Of a stretch of DNA of 26,744 nt, positions 20,922 to 26,744 are shown one piece after another. A program made the position numbers and the translations under genes. Below the pieces are notes generated by a model. It had not been told where the DNA came from and made no database searches. It was given only the letters and a program-made list of their open reading frames with translations. This DNA is from Thermoleophilia bacterium. Lineage in GTDB: Bacteria; Actinomycetota; Thermoleophilia; Gaiellales; Gaiellaceae. Numbering within the stretch: position 1 is the first letter of the stretch; each line of letters opens with the position of its first letter. The DNA lies in the NCBI GenBank assembly GCA_025934335.1, contig JAICYG010000009.1, positions 1-26,744 of the forward strand. Reading direction: 5' to 3'.

Positions 20922-22220
20922 CTAGGTGACCTTCACCAGCGACTTCGGCGGGACGATGACCTTGAAGGTCGTCGTCTTGCCCGCCTTGACCCGGTAGATC
21001 GTGACCGGGTTCGCGGTGACGTCGCCGTTCGCGGTGAACGAGACGTTGCCGAGGATCGAGCCCTTCAGCTTGACCTTGAAGAGCTGCTTCGCGATGTCGG
21101 CACGCGTGCCGTTCGACTGCTTGATCGCCTGGACGACGATCTCGGCGGCCTGTGCCGCATACACCGAGTACGGATCCGGTGTGCGGTGGTCGGCCTTCGT
21201 GAACGACTTGACGAACGCCTTGCCGGCGCCCTTCAGGGCCGTGTTCGGGAGACCCGCCACGGAGACGGTCGCGCCCTCCGCGGCCGTGCCGCCCTGCTGG
21301 ATCGTGGCGGAGACGGGCGTGAACCCGTCGGGCGCCATGATGTGGACGCTCTTCGAGGTACCCGCGCGGATGTCCTTGATCAGCTTCCCGCCGTTCTCGC
21401 AGATCAGGCCGCCGAGGAACACGCCCTGTGCGCCGGACGCCTTGATCTTGACGGCGAGGGCCTCGTACGACGACGCCTTGGCGTCCCACGCTGTGAAGCC
21501 GACGACCTTGATGCCGAGCCTCTTCGCCGCGTTGCGGACGTTGGTGGCGACGCCGAGGCCGTAGGCCTCCTTGTCGTTCAGGATGAACAGCTTCTTGACA
21601 CCCAGCGTCTTCGCCAGGATCGCGTCAGCTGCTCCCTGGTAGTCGTCCGCCGCCACGACGCGCACGTAGTTGCGCTTGCCGGTCGGGTAGTACTTGCCCG
21701 GCTCGCCCGCCGCCGTGCCCGGGCCCGGGTGGGTCAGGCCGACGTACGTGTTCGCGGGGCTGACCATCGCGATCGGCCCGTTCGGTGCGCGGTTGAGGAT
21801 CGGGATCTCGATCTCCGCCGCACCCGAGTTGAAGGTGCCGATCACCGCGCCGACACTCGAGTTCTGGGCATACGCGTTCGCATTGGCGGACGCCTTGCCC
21901 GAGTCCCACTTGCCGGCCTGCGCGGTCGCATCGTCACAGCTCTGGTAGGCAAGCGAGTACTTGCCGGCCTTCCAGCCGTGCTGGGCGAAGATGAACTTGA
22001 TCGCCCTGGTCATCTGCGTCGTCTGCGTACGGCCCGAGCCCTGGAGCGGCAGGTCCGAGGCGACCAGGATCTGGCCGCTGCCGTTCTGGATGGGGCCGCA
22101 CGAAGACGCCGGCAGCGGTGTTGCGCCGCTACGCGCGGTCGCACCGCTCACCATCGTCGCGAGCGCGACGATTGCGATCAGCGCGGACGAACCGACGCCC
22201 GCGTAGATTCGCTTCTTCAC
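20922..22220 (-). CDS. ABC-type (branched-chain amino acid-like) periplasmic binding protein
   Basis: A 432-residue exported protein. A Sec signal with KK start and hydrophobic core spans 1-30. The mature part is a type I periplasmic binding fold of the Leu/Ile/Val (LivJ-like) class, with LVASDLPLQGSGRTQTTQMTRAI near the start of lobe 1, AVIGTFNSGAAEIEIPILNRA, and the late PYSVYAAQAAEIVVQAI. Such proteins deliver amino acids, amides or other small ligands to an ABC permease. No permease or ATPase gene is adjacent, so it is an orphan in this window. GTG 22220 is supported by AGGAGG seven bases upstream. It has its own promoter and a strong terminator. Confidence 0.88.
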   Translation of the reverse strand: MKKRIYAGVGSSALIAIVALATMVSGATARSGATPLPASSCGPIQNGSGQILVASDLPLQGSGRTQTTQMTRAIKFIFAQHGWKAGKYSLAYQSCDDATAQAGKWDSGKASANANAYAQNSSVGAVIGTFNSGAAEIEIPILNRAPNGPIAMVSPANTYVGLTHPGPGTAAGEPGKYYPTGKRNYVRVVAADDYQGAADAILAKTLGVKKLFILNDKEAYGLGVATNVRNAAKRLGIKVVGFTAWDAKASSYEALAVKIKASGAQGVFLGGLICENGGKLIKDIRAGTSKSVHIMAPDGFTPVSATIQQGGTAAEGATVSVAGLPNTALKGAGKAFVKSFTKADHRTPDPYSVYAAQAAEIVVQAIKQSNGTRADIAKQLFKVKLKGSILGNVSFTANGDVTANPVTIYRVKAGKTTTFKVIVPPKSLVKVT

Positions 22221-22256
22221 TCGTCCTCCTGTCTGGGGGGTCAGGGGAATCTGAAG

Positions 22257-22286
22257 AGCATATGGAAAGGACGGAGCGAGTTCCAA
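22257..22286 (-). promoter_or_regulatory. Promoter of the binding-protein gene
   Basis: On the minus strand TTGGAA (22281-22286) and TATGCT (22257-22262) are separated by 18 bp, followed by a leader of about 30 bases with AGGAGG before GTG 22220. The promoter lies inside the first codons of the divergent arylsulfotransferase-family gene. Confidence 0.5.
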
Positions 22287-23758
22287 TCGATCGTCTAGCA
22301 TCGCGTGACTTGCGCGTCGCCTTACCGCTGGCCCTCGTTCTCGTCGCCTTTGTCGTCGTCGCGACCGGTTGCGGCGTGGAGACGAAGGCCACCGCGTCGA
22401 CCGGGGCGACACCGCCCAAGGCGGCGAGCCTGCACACGCTTCCCGACCTGCACCCGCCGACGCTGAGGGTCGACCACCCGGCGCAGGGGACGTCGCCGGG
22501 CTACGTCTTCGTTGCCGAGAAGGGCGGCAAGGACAAGCCGAGCGGGCCGGTGATCGCCGACAACAAGGGCCGGGTGCTCTGGTACCACGAGGTTCCGGCG
22601 GGGCTCGAGGCGACGGACTTCCGCACGCAGACCTACCGAGGCAAGCCGGTGCTGACCTGGTGGCAGGGGAAGATCTCGAAGGCCGGCGTCGGGCAGGGGA
22701 AGTACGAGATCTACGACTCCTCGTACCGGCCGCTGAAGACGCTGAAGGCGGCGAACGGGCTGACGGGTGACCTGCACGAGTTCGAGCTGACGCCGCGGGG
22801 GACAGCCTTCATCTCGATCTACCGCGAGTTGCCGTACGACCTGAGCCCGGTGGGCGGGCCGAAGAAGGGCTACGTCCTCGACAGCGTCGTCCAGGAGCTG
22901 AACGTCGCGACGGGAAAGGTCGTGTTCGAGTGGCACAGCCTCGACCACGTCCCGCTGTCGGAGTCGCTGCAGGCGAATCGCGAGCCGGCGCACCACGCGT
23001 CGAAGAAGCGGCCGTTCGACTACTTCCACGTCAACTCGATCGCCGACGGCCCGGGCGGCACCATCCTCGTCTCCGCGCGCAACACGAGCGCCCTCTACCT
23101 GCTCCGCCGTGACGGCTCGATCGCGTGGCGGCTCGGCGGAAGGCAAAGCGACTTCGGGCCGAAGGCTGCGGTGCGGTTCTTCTACCAGCACAACGCGCGC
23201 TTCCACGGGCCGAGCACGATCAGCCTGTTCGACAACGGCGGCATCCCACGCGCCGAGAAGGTGACGCGGCCGATCGTCCTGCGGCTCGACACCGCGAAGA
23301 AGACGGTGCGCGTCGTGAAGATCTTCCGCACGAAGATCGCGTCGCCGTTCGAGGGGAACCTCCAGCTGTTGCCCGGCGGCGGCGCCTTCGTCGGCTGGGG
23401 CGGGGTCCGCAAGGTGACCGAGTACAGCGCGGCCGGCAAGGTGCGCTTCCAGCTGACGCTCCCGTACGGCGACACCTACCGCGGCTACCGCCTGCGCTGG
23501 TCGGGCAACCCCGGCGGGAAGCCGCTCGTCGCCGTCGCCGGCGACCGCGTTTACGCGAGCTGGAACGGCAAGCTCGGGATCGCACGCTGGCAGGTGCTGG
23601 CGGGACCCGACGCCGCGCACCTGGCGCCCGTCGCCTCGCGGCCGTGGGGCGGCCTCGAGACGCAGATCGCGCTCGAGACGCCGCCCGCCGCCGTGGCGGT
23701 GCGGGCGCTCGCTGCGTCCGGGCGAACACTCGGGCAATCCGCCGTCCTGACGCCGTGA
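22262..23758 (+). CDS. Arylsulfotransferase-family lipoprotein
   Basis: A 498-residue protein. Residues 16-37 form a lipoprotein signal ending VVATGC, with C37 as the lipidation site. The rest is a beta-propeller-like domain of the arylsulfotransferase (ASST) superfamily, with DLHEFELTPRGT, DYFHVNSIADGPGGTILVSARNT and FFYQHNARF as the His-containing repeats that characterise the branch. Family members can move sulfate between phenols, but many actinobacterial relatives are uncharacterised, so the reaction is only suggested. The site of action would be the outer face of the membrane. ATG 22262 is chosen because the lipoprotein signal follows directly. It diverges from the binding-protein gene by 41 bp and overlaps the HerA-like gene by GTGA. 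Confidence 0.82.
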   Translation: MERTERVPIDRLASRDLRVALPLALVLVAFVVVATGCGVETKATASTGATPPKAASLHTLPDLHPPTLRVDHPAQGTSPGYVFVAEKGGKDKPSGPVIADNKGRVLWYHEVPAGLEATDFRTQTYRGKPVLTWWQGKISKAGVGQGKYEIYDSSYRPLKTLKAANGLTGDLHEFELTPRGTAFISIYRELPYDLSPVGGPKKGYVLDSVVQELNVATGKVVFEWHSLDHVPLSESLQANREPAHHASKKRPFDYFHVNSIADGPGGTILVSARNTSALYLLRRDGSIAWRLGGRQSDFGPKAAVRFFYQHNARFHGPSTISLFDNGGIPRAEKVTRPIVLRLDTAKKTVRVVKIFRTKIASPFEGNLQLLPGGGAFVGWGGVRKVTEYSAAGKVRFQLTLPYGDTYRGYRLRWSGNPGGKPLVAVAGDRVYASWNGKLGIARWQVLAGPDAAHLAPVASRPWGGLETQIALETPPAAVAVRALAASGRTLGQSAVLTP

Positions 23759-25260
23759 GCGCGTTCTCGGACGCGATCGCGAAGGGCTACGCGGTCGAGG
23801 GCGCAGCCCTCGAGCTCGGCCGGGGAGTGCACGAGGGGACGCTCGAGCCCGACGCGGTCGTGCGCGTGCCGCTCGCGACGATGAACCGCCACGGCCTGGT
23901 CGCGGGCGCGACGGGAACGGGAAAGACACGAACGCTTCAGCTCCTCGCCGAGCAGCTCTCCGATGCGGGCGTCGCCGTCTTCGCCGCGGACTACAAGGGC
24001 GATCTCTCCGGGCTCGCGCAGGCGGGTGCGGCCGACGGGCCCGCGCCGAAGCGCATGCAGGAGCTGGGGCTCGAGTACCGGCCGACGGCGTACCCGGTGG
24101 AGTTCCTGTCCCTCGGCGGGATCGGCGCGGGCGTGCCGGTGCGCGCGACGGTGAGCGACTTCGGTCCGCAGCTCCTCGCCAAGGTGCTCGGCGCGAACGA
24201 GACGCAGGAGCAGAGCCTCGCGCTGGTCTTCCGCTTCGCCGACGAGCACGGGCTCGCGCTCGTCGACCTCGCCGACCTGCGCGCGCTGCTCACGTTCCTC
24301 GGCTCCGACGAGGGGAAGGACGAGCTCGCCGGCCTCGGCGGTGTCTCGTCGCAGACGATCGGCGTGCTGCTCCGCCAGCTCGTCGGACTCGAGGACGGCG
24401 GCGGCAAGGAGTTCTTCGGAGAGCCGCTCTTCGAGATCCCGGACCTGCTGCGCACCGGCCCCGACGGCCGCGGGGTCATCTCCTCGCTCGAGCTCGCGAG
24501 CCTGCAGGATCATCCGGCGCTCTTCTCGACCGCGCTGATGTGGCTGCTCGCCGAGCTCTTCGAGCAGCTGCCGGAGGTCGGCGACCTCGACAAGCCGAAG
24601 CTCGTCTTCTTCTTCGACGAGGCGCACCTGCTCTTCGACGACGCGACCAAGGCGTTCCTCGACGAGGTGACGCGGACGGTGCGGATGATCCGGTCGAAGG
24701 GCGTGGGCGTCTTCTTTGTCACCCAGTCGCCGACCGACCTGCCGGGCGAGGTGCTCGGGCAGCTGGGCGCGCGCGTCCAGCATGCGCTGCGGGCGTTCAC
24801 GCCGGAGGATGCCGACGCGCTGAGAAAGACGGTGCGCACGTACCCGAAGTCGGACTTCTACGACCTGGAGAAGCTGCTGACCGAGCTCGGGACCGGGGAG
24901 GCCGCGGTGACGATCCTGTCCGAGCGCGGTGTCCCGACGCCGGTCGTCCACACGCGCCTCGTCGCCCCGCGCTCGAGCATGACCGGGTGGAACGGAGTCG
25001 ACGGAGCGGCGAAGGCGTCTCCGCTCTGGGCGAAGTACGGGACGAGGCTCGAGCGGGAGAGCGCCGCCGAGGCGCTCGCAAAGCGCGCCGGGCAGTCGCC
25101 GGCGCCGGCGACTCCGACTGGTGAGCCCGAGCGGAAGCCTGCACGCGAGGCGAAGCAGGCGACGGGTGCGCTGACGGATTTCCTCGGTTCGCGGCAGGGA
25201 AAGGCGCTGCAGCGCGAGTTCGTGCGCGGCGCGTTCAGCCTGCTGCGCAAGCGCATCTGA
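23755..25260 (+). CDS. HerA-like ATPase (DUF853 family)
   Basis: A 501-residue cytoplasmic P-loop ATPase of the FtsK/HerA clade. Walker A is GATGTGKT (51-58). Walker B is LVFFFDEAHLLF with D288-E289. FFVTQSPTDLP is the sensor region with the typical TQ. The C-terminal ALTDFLGSRQGKALQREF tail matches the end of DUF853 (YjgR-like) proteins. Related HerA enzymes form hexameric DNA or protein translocases; DUF853 proteins themselves are uncharacterised. NurA and Sir2-like partners of defence-type HerA systems are not present nearby. GTG 23755 overlaps the stop of the arylsulfotransferase-family gene, so the two are translationally coupled, an unusual pairing. Confidence 0.88.
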   Translation: MSAFSDAIAKGYAVEGAALELGRGVHEGTLEPDAVVRVPLATMNRHGLVAGATGTGKTRTLQLLAEQLSDAGVAVFAADYKGDLSGLAQAGAADGPAPKRMQELGLEYRPTAYPVEFLSLGGIGAGVPVRATVSDFGPQLLAKVLGANETQEQSLALVFRFADEHGLALVDLADLRALLTFLGSDEGKDELAGLGGVSSQTIGVLLRQLVGLEDGGGKEFFGEPLFEIPDLLRTGPDGRGVISSLELASLQDHPALFSTALMWLLAELFEQLPEVGDLDKPKLVFFFDEAHLLFDDATKAFLDEVTRTVRMIRSKGVGVFFVTQSPTDLPGEVLGQLGARVQHALRAFTPEDADALRKTVRTYPKSDFYDLEKLLTELGTGEAAVTILSERGVPTPVVHTRLVAPRSSMTGWNGVDGAAKASPLWAKYGTRLERESAAEALAKRAGQSPAPATPTGEPERKPAREAKQATGALTDFLGSRQGKALQREFVRGAFSLLRKRI

Positions 25261-25283
25261 GACCGATCATGCCGGCACGTCGC

Positions 25284-25343
25284 GCGACGGAGCGGGTCGG
25301 CACCCATTGGACCCCCTAGTCCTGATCGACGCCGCTCCGTCGC
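25284..25343. repeat. 12-bp inverted repeat with 36-bp spacer
   Basis: GCGACGGAGCGG (25284-25295) is repeated in perfect inverted form as CCGCTCCGTCGC (25332-25343), 23 bases after the HerA-like gene stop. The loop is too long for a standard intrinsic terminator. It could be a structured RNA end or the remnant ends of a small element. Confidence 0.5.
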
Positions 25344-25385
25344 CAACGCGTCTCCCGCTCTCGCATCGTGGCACCCGTTCTTCAA

Positions 25386-25415
25386 GTATTCAACCGGGGA
25401 TCGGTGAAGGTTCCT
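25386..25415 (+). repeat. Dispersed 30-bp repeat, copy 1
   Basis: Shares 23 of 30 bases, without gaps, with 26320-26349. The common core is TTCAA, nine variable bases, then GGTGAAGGTT. In one frame both copies read VFN-x3-VKV, and several differences are synonymous. Here GTGAAGG and CCTTTAC can also pair as a small hairpin. Confidence 0.45.
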
Positions 25416-25617
25416 TTACAGGTTCCGGATCGAACGGTCACCATCGTCCACTACGGGAGGATGGGCGGACTGGCGACGGCCTACATCGGTGTGCGCCTCG
25501 AGGGTCGCGACCGCACCGTTTCCGCCACAGGCGGCTACAACAAGCAGTTCGAGGTACCTAGCGCTGTCGCCGGTATCTCGAGTCAGCCGCGCTCGCCGTC
25601 GCCTCCTGAGAAAACGG

Positions 25618-25641
25618 AAACCTCGCCGGAGCGGGGCTTTT
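25618..25641. terminator. Bidirectional terminator downstream of tRNA-Gln
   Basis: CCTCGC/GCGGGG (6 bp with one G-T pair) with a CGGA tetraloop, flanked by AAA on the left and CTTTT on the right. On the minus strand it starts a few bases after the tRNA-Gln 3' end and is followed by TTTCCGTTTTC, so it fits termination of the tRNA transcript. Confidence 0.6.
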
Positions 25642-25646
25642 CGAGG

Positions 25647-25717
25647 CTGCGGGACTAGGACTCGAACCTAGACTACCTGATCCAGAGTCAGGCGTCCTAC
25701 CATTAGACGATCCCGCA
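25647..25717 (-). tRNA. tRNA-Gln (anticodon CTG)
   Basis: A complete cloverleaf on the minus strand. The acceptor TGCGGGA pairs perfectly with TCCCGCA, with discriminator G. The D-arm is GTCTAATGGTAGGAC. The anticodon stem CCTGA/TCAGG holds the loop CTCTGGA with anticodon CTG, reading CAG. The T-arm CTAGG-TTCGAGT-CCTAG is canonical. No CCA is encoded. The weak U1-A72 end pair is typical of bacterial tRNA-Gln. In many actinobacteria this tRNA is first charged with Glu by GluRS and then amidated; whether that holds here depends on GatCAB, which is outside the window. Confidence 0.96.
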
Positions 25718-25728
25718 GGGCGCCGGCC

Positions 25729-25755
25729 ATTGTAGCCTCATCCCTTGCGTGTCAG
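25729..25755 (-). promoter_or_regulatory. Promoter of tRNA-Gln
   Basis: On the minus strand TACAAT (25729-25734) is a near-consensus -10, 11 bases before the tRNA 5' end. CTGACA (25750-25755) is a five-of-six -35 match with a short 15-bp spacer. The -35 overlaps the start codon of the divergent GNAT gene. Confidence 0.5.
25733..25738 (+). promoter_or_regulatory. Possible -10 box of the GNAT gene
   Basis: TAGCCT lies ten bases before GTG 25749 and overlaps by two bases the -10 of tRNA-Gln on the other strand. No Shine-Dalgarno is seen. Confidence 0.3.
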
Positions 25756-26288
25756 CCCCTCTGAAGCCGGACGGCGACGGTCTCGAGCTCGTCCGGCTCG
25801 GGGCTCTGCCGTGGCGGGGTTGGCTCGAGCTGACCGGCCGCGATCCGGCGGCGTTCGGTGCCGCGAGTGCCGGGCTCGTCTACCGCGACAAGGAGCACCA
25901 TCTGGTGCTGCGCGCACCTGGAGGCGGGTTCGTGGGCGCGATCGGGCTGACGCTCGCAGAGGTCTCGGTCGGCGACGAGCGCTTCTCCGCGGTCGGGATG
26001 GGCTCGCTGATCGTGCGGCGCGACCTGCGTGGCCGCGGCCTCAGCGGTCGCCTCTCGGCTGCCGCGCGTGCTCTCGCGGCCGGGCTGGGACCCGATCGGG
26101 CGATGCTCTTTTGCGAGCCGTCGCTCGTCGCGCTGCATGCCTCCCGCGGCTACGCGCCGATTGACGCGCCGGTCTTCGTCGACCAGCCGAGCGGGCGGAT
26201 CGCGATGCCGTTGCCGGCGATGTGGCGTCCGATCAGGCCGTGCGAGTGGCCGGGAGGCCGCGTCGACGTCGACGGCCTGCCCTTCTGA
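25749..26288 (+). CDS. GNAT-family acetyltransferase
   Basis: A 179-residue protein with the GNAT fold. The acetyl-CoA-binding motif A is SLIVRRDLRGRGLSGRL (86-102), containing the R-x-x-G-x-G/A pyrophosphate loop. A later strand/helix, LFCEPSLVALHASRGYAPI (120-138), is motif B, where the 'LH-x-x-RGY' wording is typical of the family. The N-terminal 80 residues supply the acceptor side. The acceptor substrate cannot be predicted. GTG 25749 is the only start that keeps the full N-terminal strand. It is divergent from tRNA-Gln with a 31-bp gap, and is followed by a hairpin and by a convergent HD phosphohydrolase gene. Confidence 0.78.
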   Translation: MSAPLKPDGDGLELVRLGALPWRGWLELTGRDPAAFGAASAGLVYRDKEHHLVLRAPGGGFVGAIGLTLAEVSVGDERFSAVGMGSLIVRRDLRGRGLSGRLSAAARALAAGLGPDRAMLFCEPSLVALHASRGYAPIDAPVFVDQPSGRIAMPLPAMWRPIRPCEWPGGRVDVDGLPF

Positions 26289-26297
26289 ACGGCGAGC

Positions 26298-26329
26298 CGG
26301 CGACGGAGCCCCGGTCGCCGTCTTCAATT
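26298..26329 (+). terminator. Terminator of the GNAT gene
   Basis: CGGCGAC (26298-26304) pairs with GTCGCCG (26314-26320) around nine bases and is followed by TCTTCAATT, a T-rich tail. It starts ten bases after the GNAT stop. Confidence 0.5.
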
Positions 26330-26349
26330 GGCGTGCGGTGAAGGTTTCT
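26320..26349 (+). repeat. Dispersed 30-bp repeat, copy 2
   Basis: Partner of 25386-25415 (23 of 30 bases identical). It begins at the last base of the GNAT terminator stem and ends in GGTGAAGGTTTCTCACC, which can itself form a 5-bp hairpin (GGTGA/TCACC). Confidence 0.45.
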
Positions 26350-26352
26350 CAC

Positions 26353-26364
26353 CTATGCGCATAG
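26353..26364. repeat. 12-bp perfect palindrome between convergent genes
   Basis: CTATGCGCATAG is a perfect palindrome two bases before the stop of the HD phosphohydrolase gene. A second palindrome, AGCTCGAGCT (26371-26380), lies in that gene's last codons. Confidence 0.5.
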
Positions 26365-26366
26365 CG

Positions 26367-26744
26367 CTACAGCTCGAGCTCGTAGAGCGGCACGAGGCGC
26401 TTCTCGGCCTCGGTGTCGATGTGCGCGAGCACCTCGACGTACGGCTCCAGGCCTGACCCGCGCAGCTTCGCCTTCAGGAGGCCGTCGACCTGGTAGAGGC
26501 CGGCCGAGTTGTTCATCGTGATCGAGATCCGGATCGGCTTCCGCTCGCCGTCCGAGATCACGACCTCCTCGATCGCGGCCGCCGAGAGCGAATGAATGCT
26601 GACGCGGCCGCGCTCGAAGGCGATTCGCGACCGTCCCTGCTCCATGTCGAGCGCGTCGGCGACGCGCAGGATCCCGGCCTCGAGCGTGAGCGGCTGGCCG
26701 TCGGAGCGGTGGCTGATGATTCCCTGCAGGACCTCCGAGACGAC
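26367..26744 (-). CDS. HD-superfamily phosphohydrolase, C-terminal part (5' end beyond window)
   Basis: The frame is open from the right edge to TAG 26367-26369, giving 125 residues of the C-terminus. ISHRSDGQPLTLEAGILRVA is followed by DALDMEQGRSRI, where the Asp of VADALDM is the last metal/phosphate-binding residue expected of an HD domain. A small alpha/beta domain follows (IHSLSAAAIEEVVI, MNNSAGLYQVDGLLKAKL, EPYVEVLAHI). The arrangement matches predicted metal-dependent HD phosphohydrolases common in archaea and some actinobacteria. The HH...HD part lies outside the window. An internal ATG at 26645 is not the start, because conserved sequence continues upstream of it. Confidence 0.75.
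   Translation of the reverse strand, partial: VVSEVLQGIISHRSDGQPLTLEAGILRVADALDMEQGRSRIAFERGRVSIHSLSAAAIEEVVISDGERKPIRISITMNNSAGLYQVDGLLKAKLRGSGLEPYVEVLAHIDTEAEKRLVPLYELEL

Larger units (their letters stand above)
25261..25646. other. Gene-poor stretch between the HerA-like gene and tRNA-Gln
   Basis: This 386-bp stretch has no confident gene. It holds a 12-bp inverted repeat (25284-25343), a weak open frame (from 25368), one copy of a diverged 30-bp repeat (25386-25415) and a terminator (25618-25641). Third-position bias becomes coding-like only between about 25435 and 25550. It lies on the 3' side of tRNA-Gln, a usual place for integrated elements, but no integrase or att duplication was seen. 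Confidence 0.6.
25368..25658 (+). other. Possible small or decayed ORF next to tRNA-Gln
   Basis: A GTG-initiated 96-codon frame. Residues 23-63 (TVTIVHYGRMGGLATAYIGV and onwards to about NKQFEV) have strong G/C third-position bias and protein-like composition. The first 20 codons and those after residue 64 are A/T-richer, and the frame ends inside the tRNA-Gln gene, which is unlikely for an intact gene. It may be a fragment of a decayed gene. I do not recognise it. Confidence 0.25.

Noticed and set aside
18091..21489. 1132-codon minus-strand frame joining several genes
   Set aside because: Only the part from ATG 20079 encodes recognisable protein. The upstream part is out of frame with the coiled-coil and binding-protein genes and crosses a terminator.
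20097..22298. 733-codon open frame on the plus strand
   Set aside because: Antisense to the coiled-coil and binding-protein genes and crosses the strong terminator at 20870-20895. The opposite-strand genes have recognisable folds, signals, a promoter and an SD.
23755..25260. HerA-type defence system
   Set aside because: Known HerA defence modules pair with a nuclease, Sir2 or DUF4297 partner; none is adjacent. The C-terminus and length fit the housekeeping-like DUF853 family.
25261..25717. Integration site at tRNA-Gln
   Set aside because: No integrase, no duplicated tRNA 3' end and no direct att repeat were found in the window. The idea is kept only as a hypothesis for the decayed segment.
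1..26744. CRISPR array, insertion sequence or prophage
   Set aside because: No regularly spaced repeats, transposase, integrase or phage structural genes were seen; the two diverged 30-bp copies are too few and too far apart for an array.

Overview
The window is very GC-rich DNA with G/C-ending codons, many GTG starts, short intergenic gaps and no mobile element or CRISPR array. Protein content (CHRD protein, ECF sigma factor with a DUF4349 partner, GGDEF/HD-GYP protein, GMC dehydrogenase with a gluconate-dehydrogenase-type small subunit, HerA-like DUF853 ATPase, archaeal-like HD phosphohydrolase) suggests an actinobacterium, most likely of a deep lineage such as Thermoleophilia. That placement is inference from gene content; no rRNA is present.

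Layout. 1-2711: the 3' end of an unknown gene, a TOPRIM protein, a secreted CHRD protein, a Ca2+/H+ antiporter and a divergent HAD-like protein. 2729-4562: a cysteine-rich orphan facing an ECF sigma factor/DUF4349 membrane protein pair. 4596-6712: divergent nfo (endonuclease IV) and gltX, only 23 bp apart. 6869-9331: a small membrane protein divergent from a response-regulator receiver gene, which is coupled to an M3-like metallopeptidase. 9365-15489 (minus): a six-gene operon with start/stop overlaps or near-abutment: TPP enzyme, enolase-superfamily dehydratase, small membrane protein, gluconate-dehydrogenase subunit 3-like protein, GMC oxidoreductase, DUF892 ferritin-like protein. 15556-18102: small hydrophilic protein, tRNA-Glu(CTC), membrane protein, SGNH-like secreted protein, and an alpha/beta-hydrolase-fold protein lacking its nucleophile and catalytic histidine. 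18091-22220 (minus): GGDEF/HD-GYP membrane protein, coiled-coil protein, and an ABC-type periplasmic binding protein with a clear terminator and promoter. 22262-25260: arylsulfotransferase-family lipoprotein coupled to a HerA-like ATPase. 25261-25646: a gene-poor stretch with inverted repeats and a possible decayed ORF. 25647-26744: tRNA-Gln(CTG), a GNAT acetyltransferase, and the C-terminal part of an HD phosphohydrolase running off the right edge.

How the genes work together. The 9.4-15.5 kb operon looks like one oxidative carbohydrate/sugar-acid module: dehydration (enolase superfamily), TPP-dependent chemistry on a 2-keto acid, and FAD-dependent oxidation possibly linked to the membrane through the four-helix protein, with a ferritin-like protein at the end. 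The substrate is not readable from sequence. A second theme is promoter layout: several divergent pairs have TANNNT boxes 6-9 nt from the start codons on both strands, which predicts leaderless transcripts from shared compact promoters. A third theme is divergence from family norms: a GluRS without the zinc/SC-fold insert, a hydrolase with a broken catalytic triad, and a HAD protein lacking two catalytic residues.
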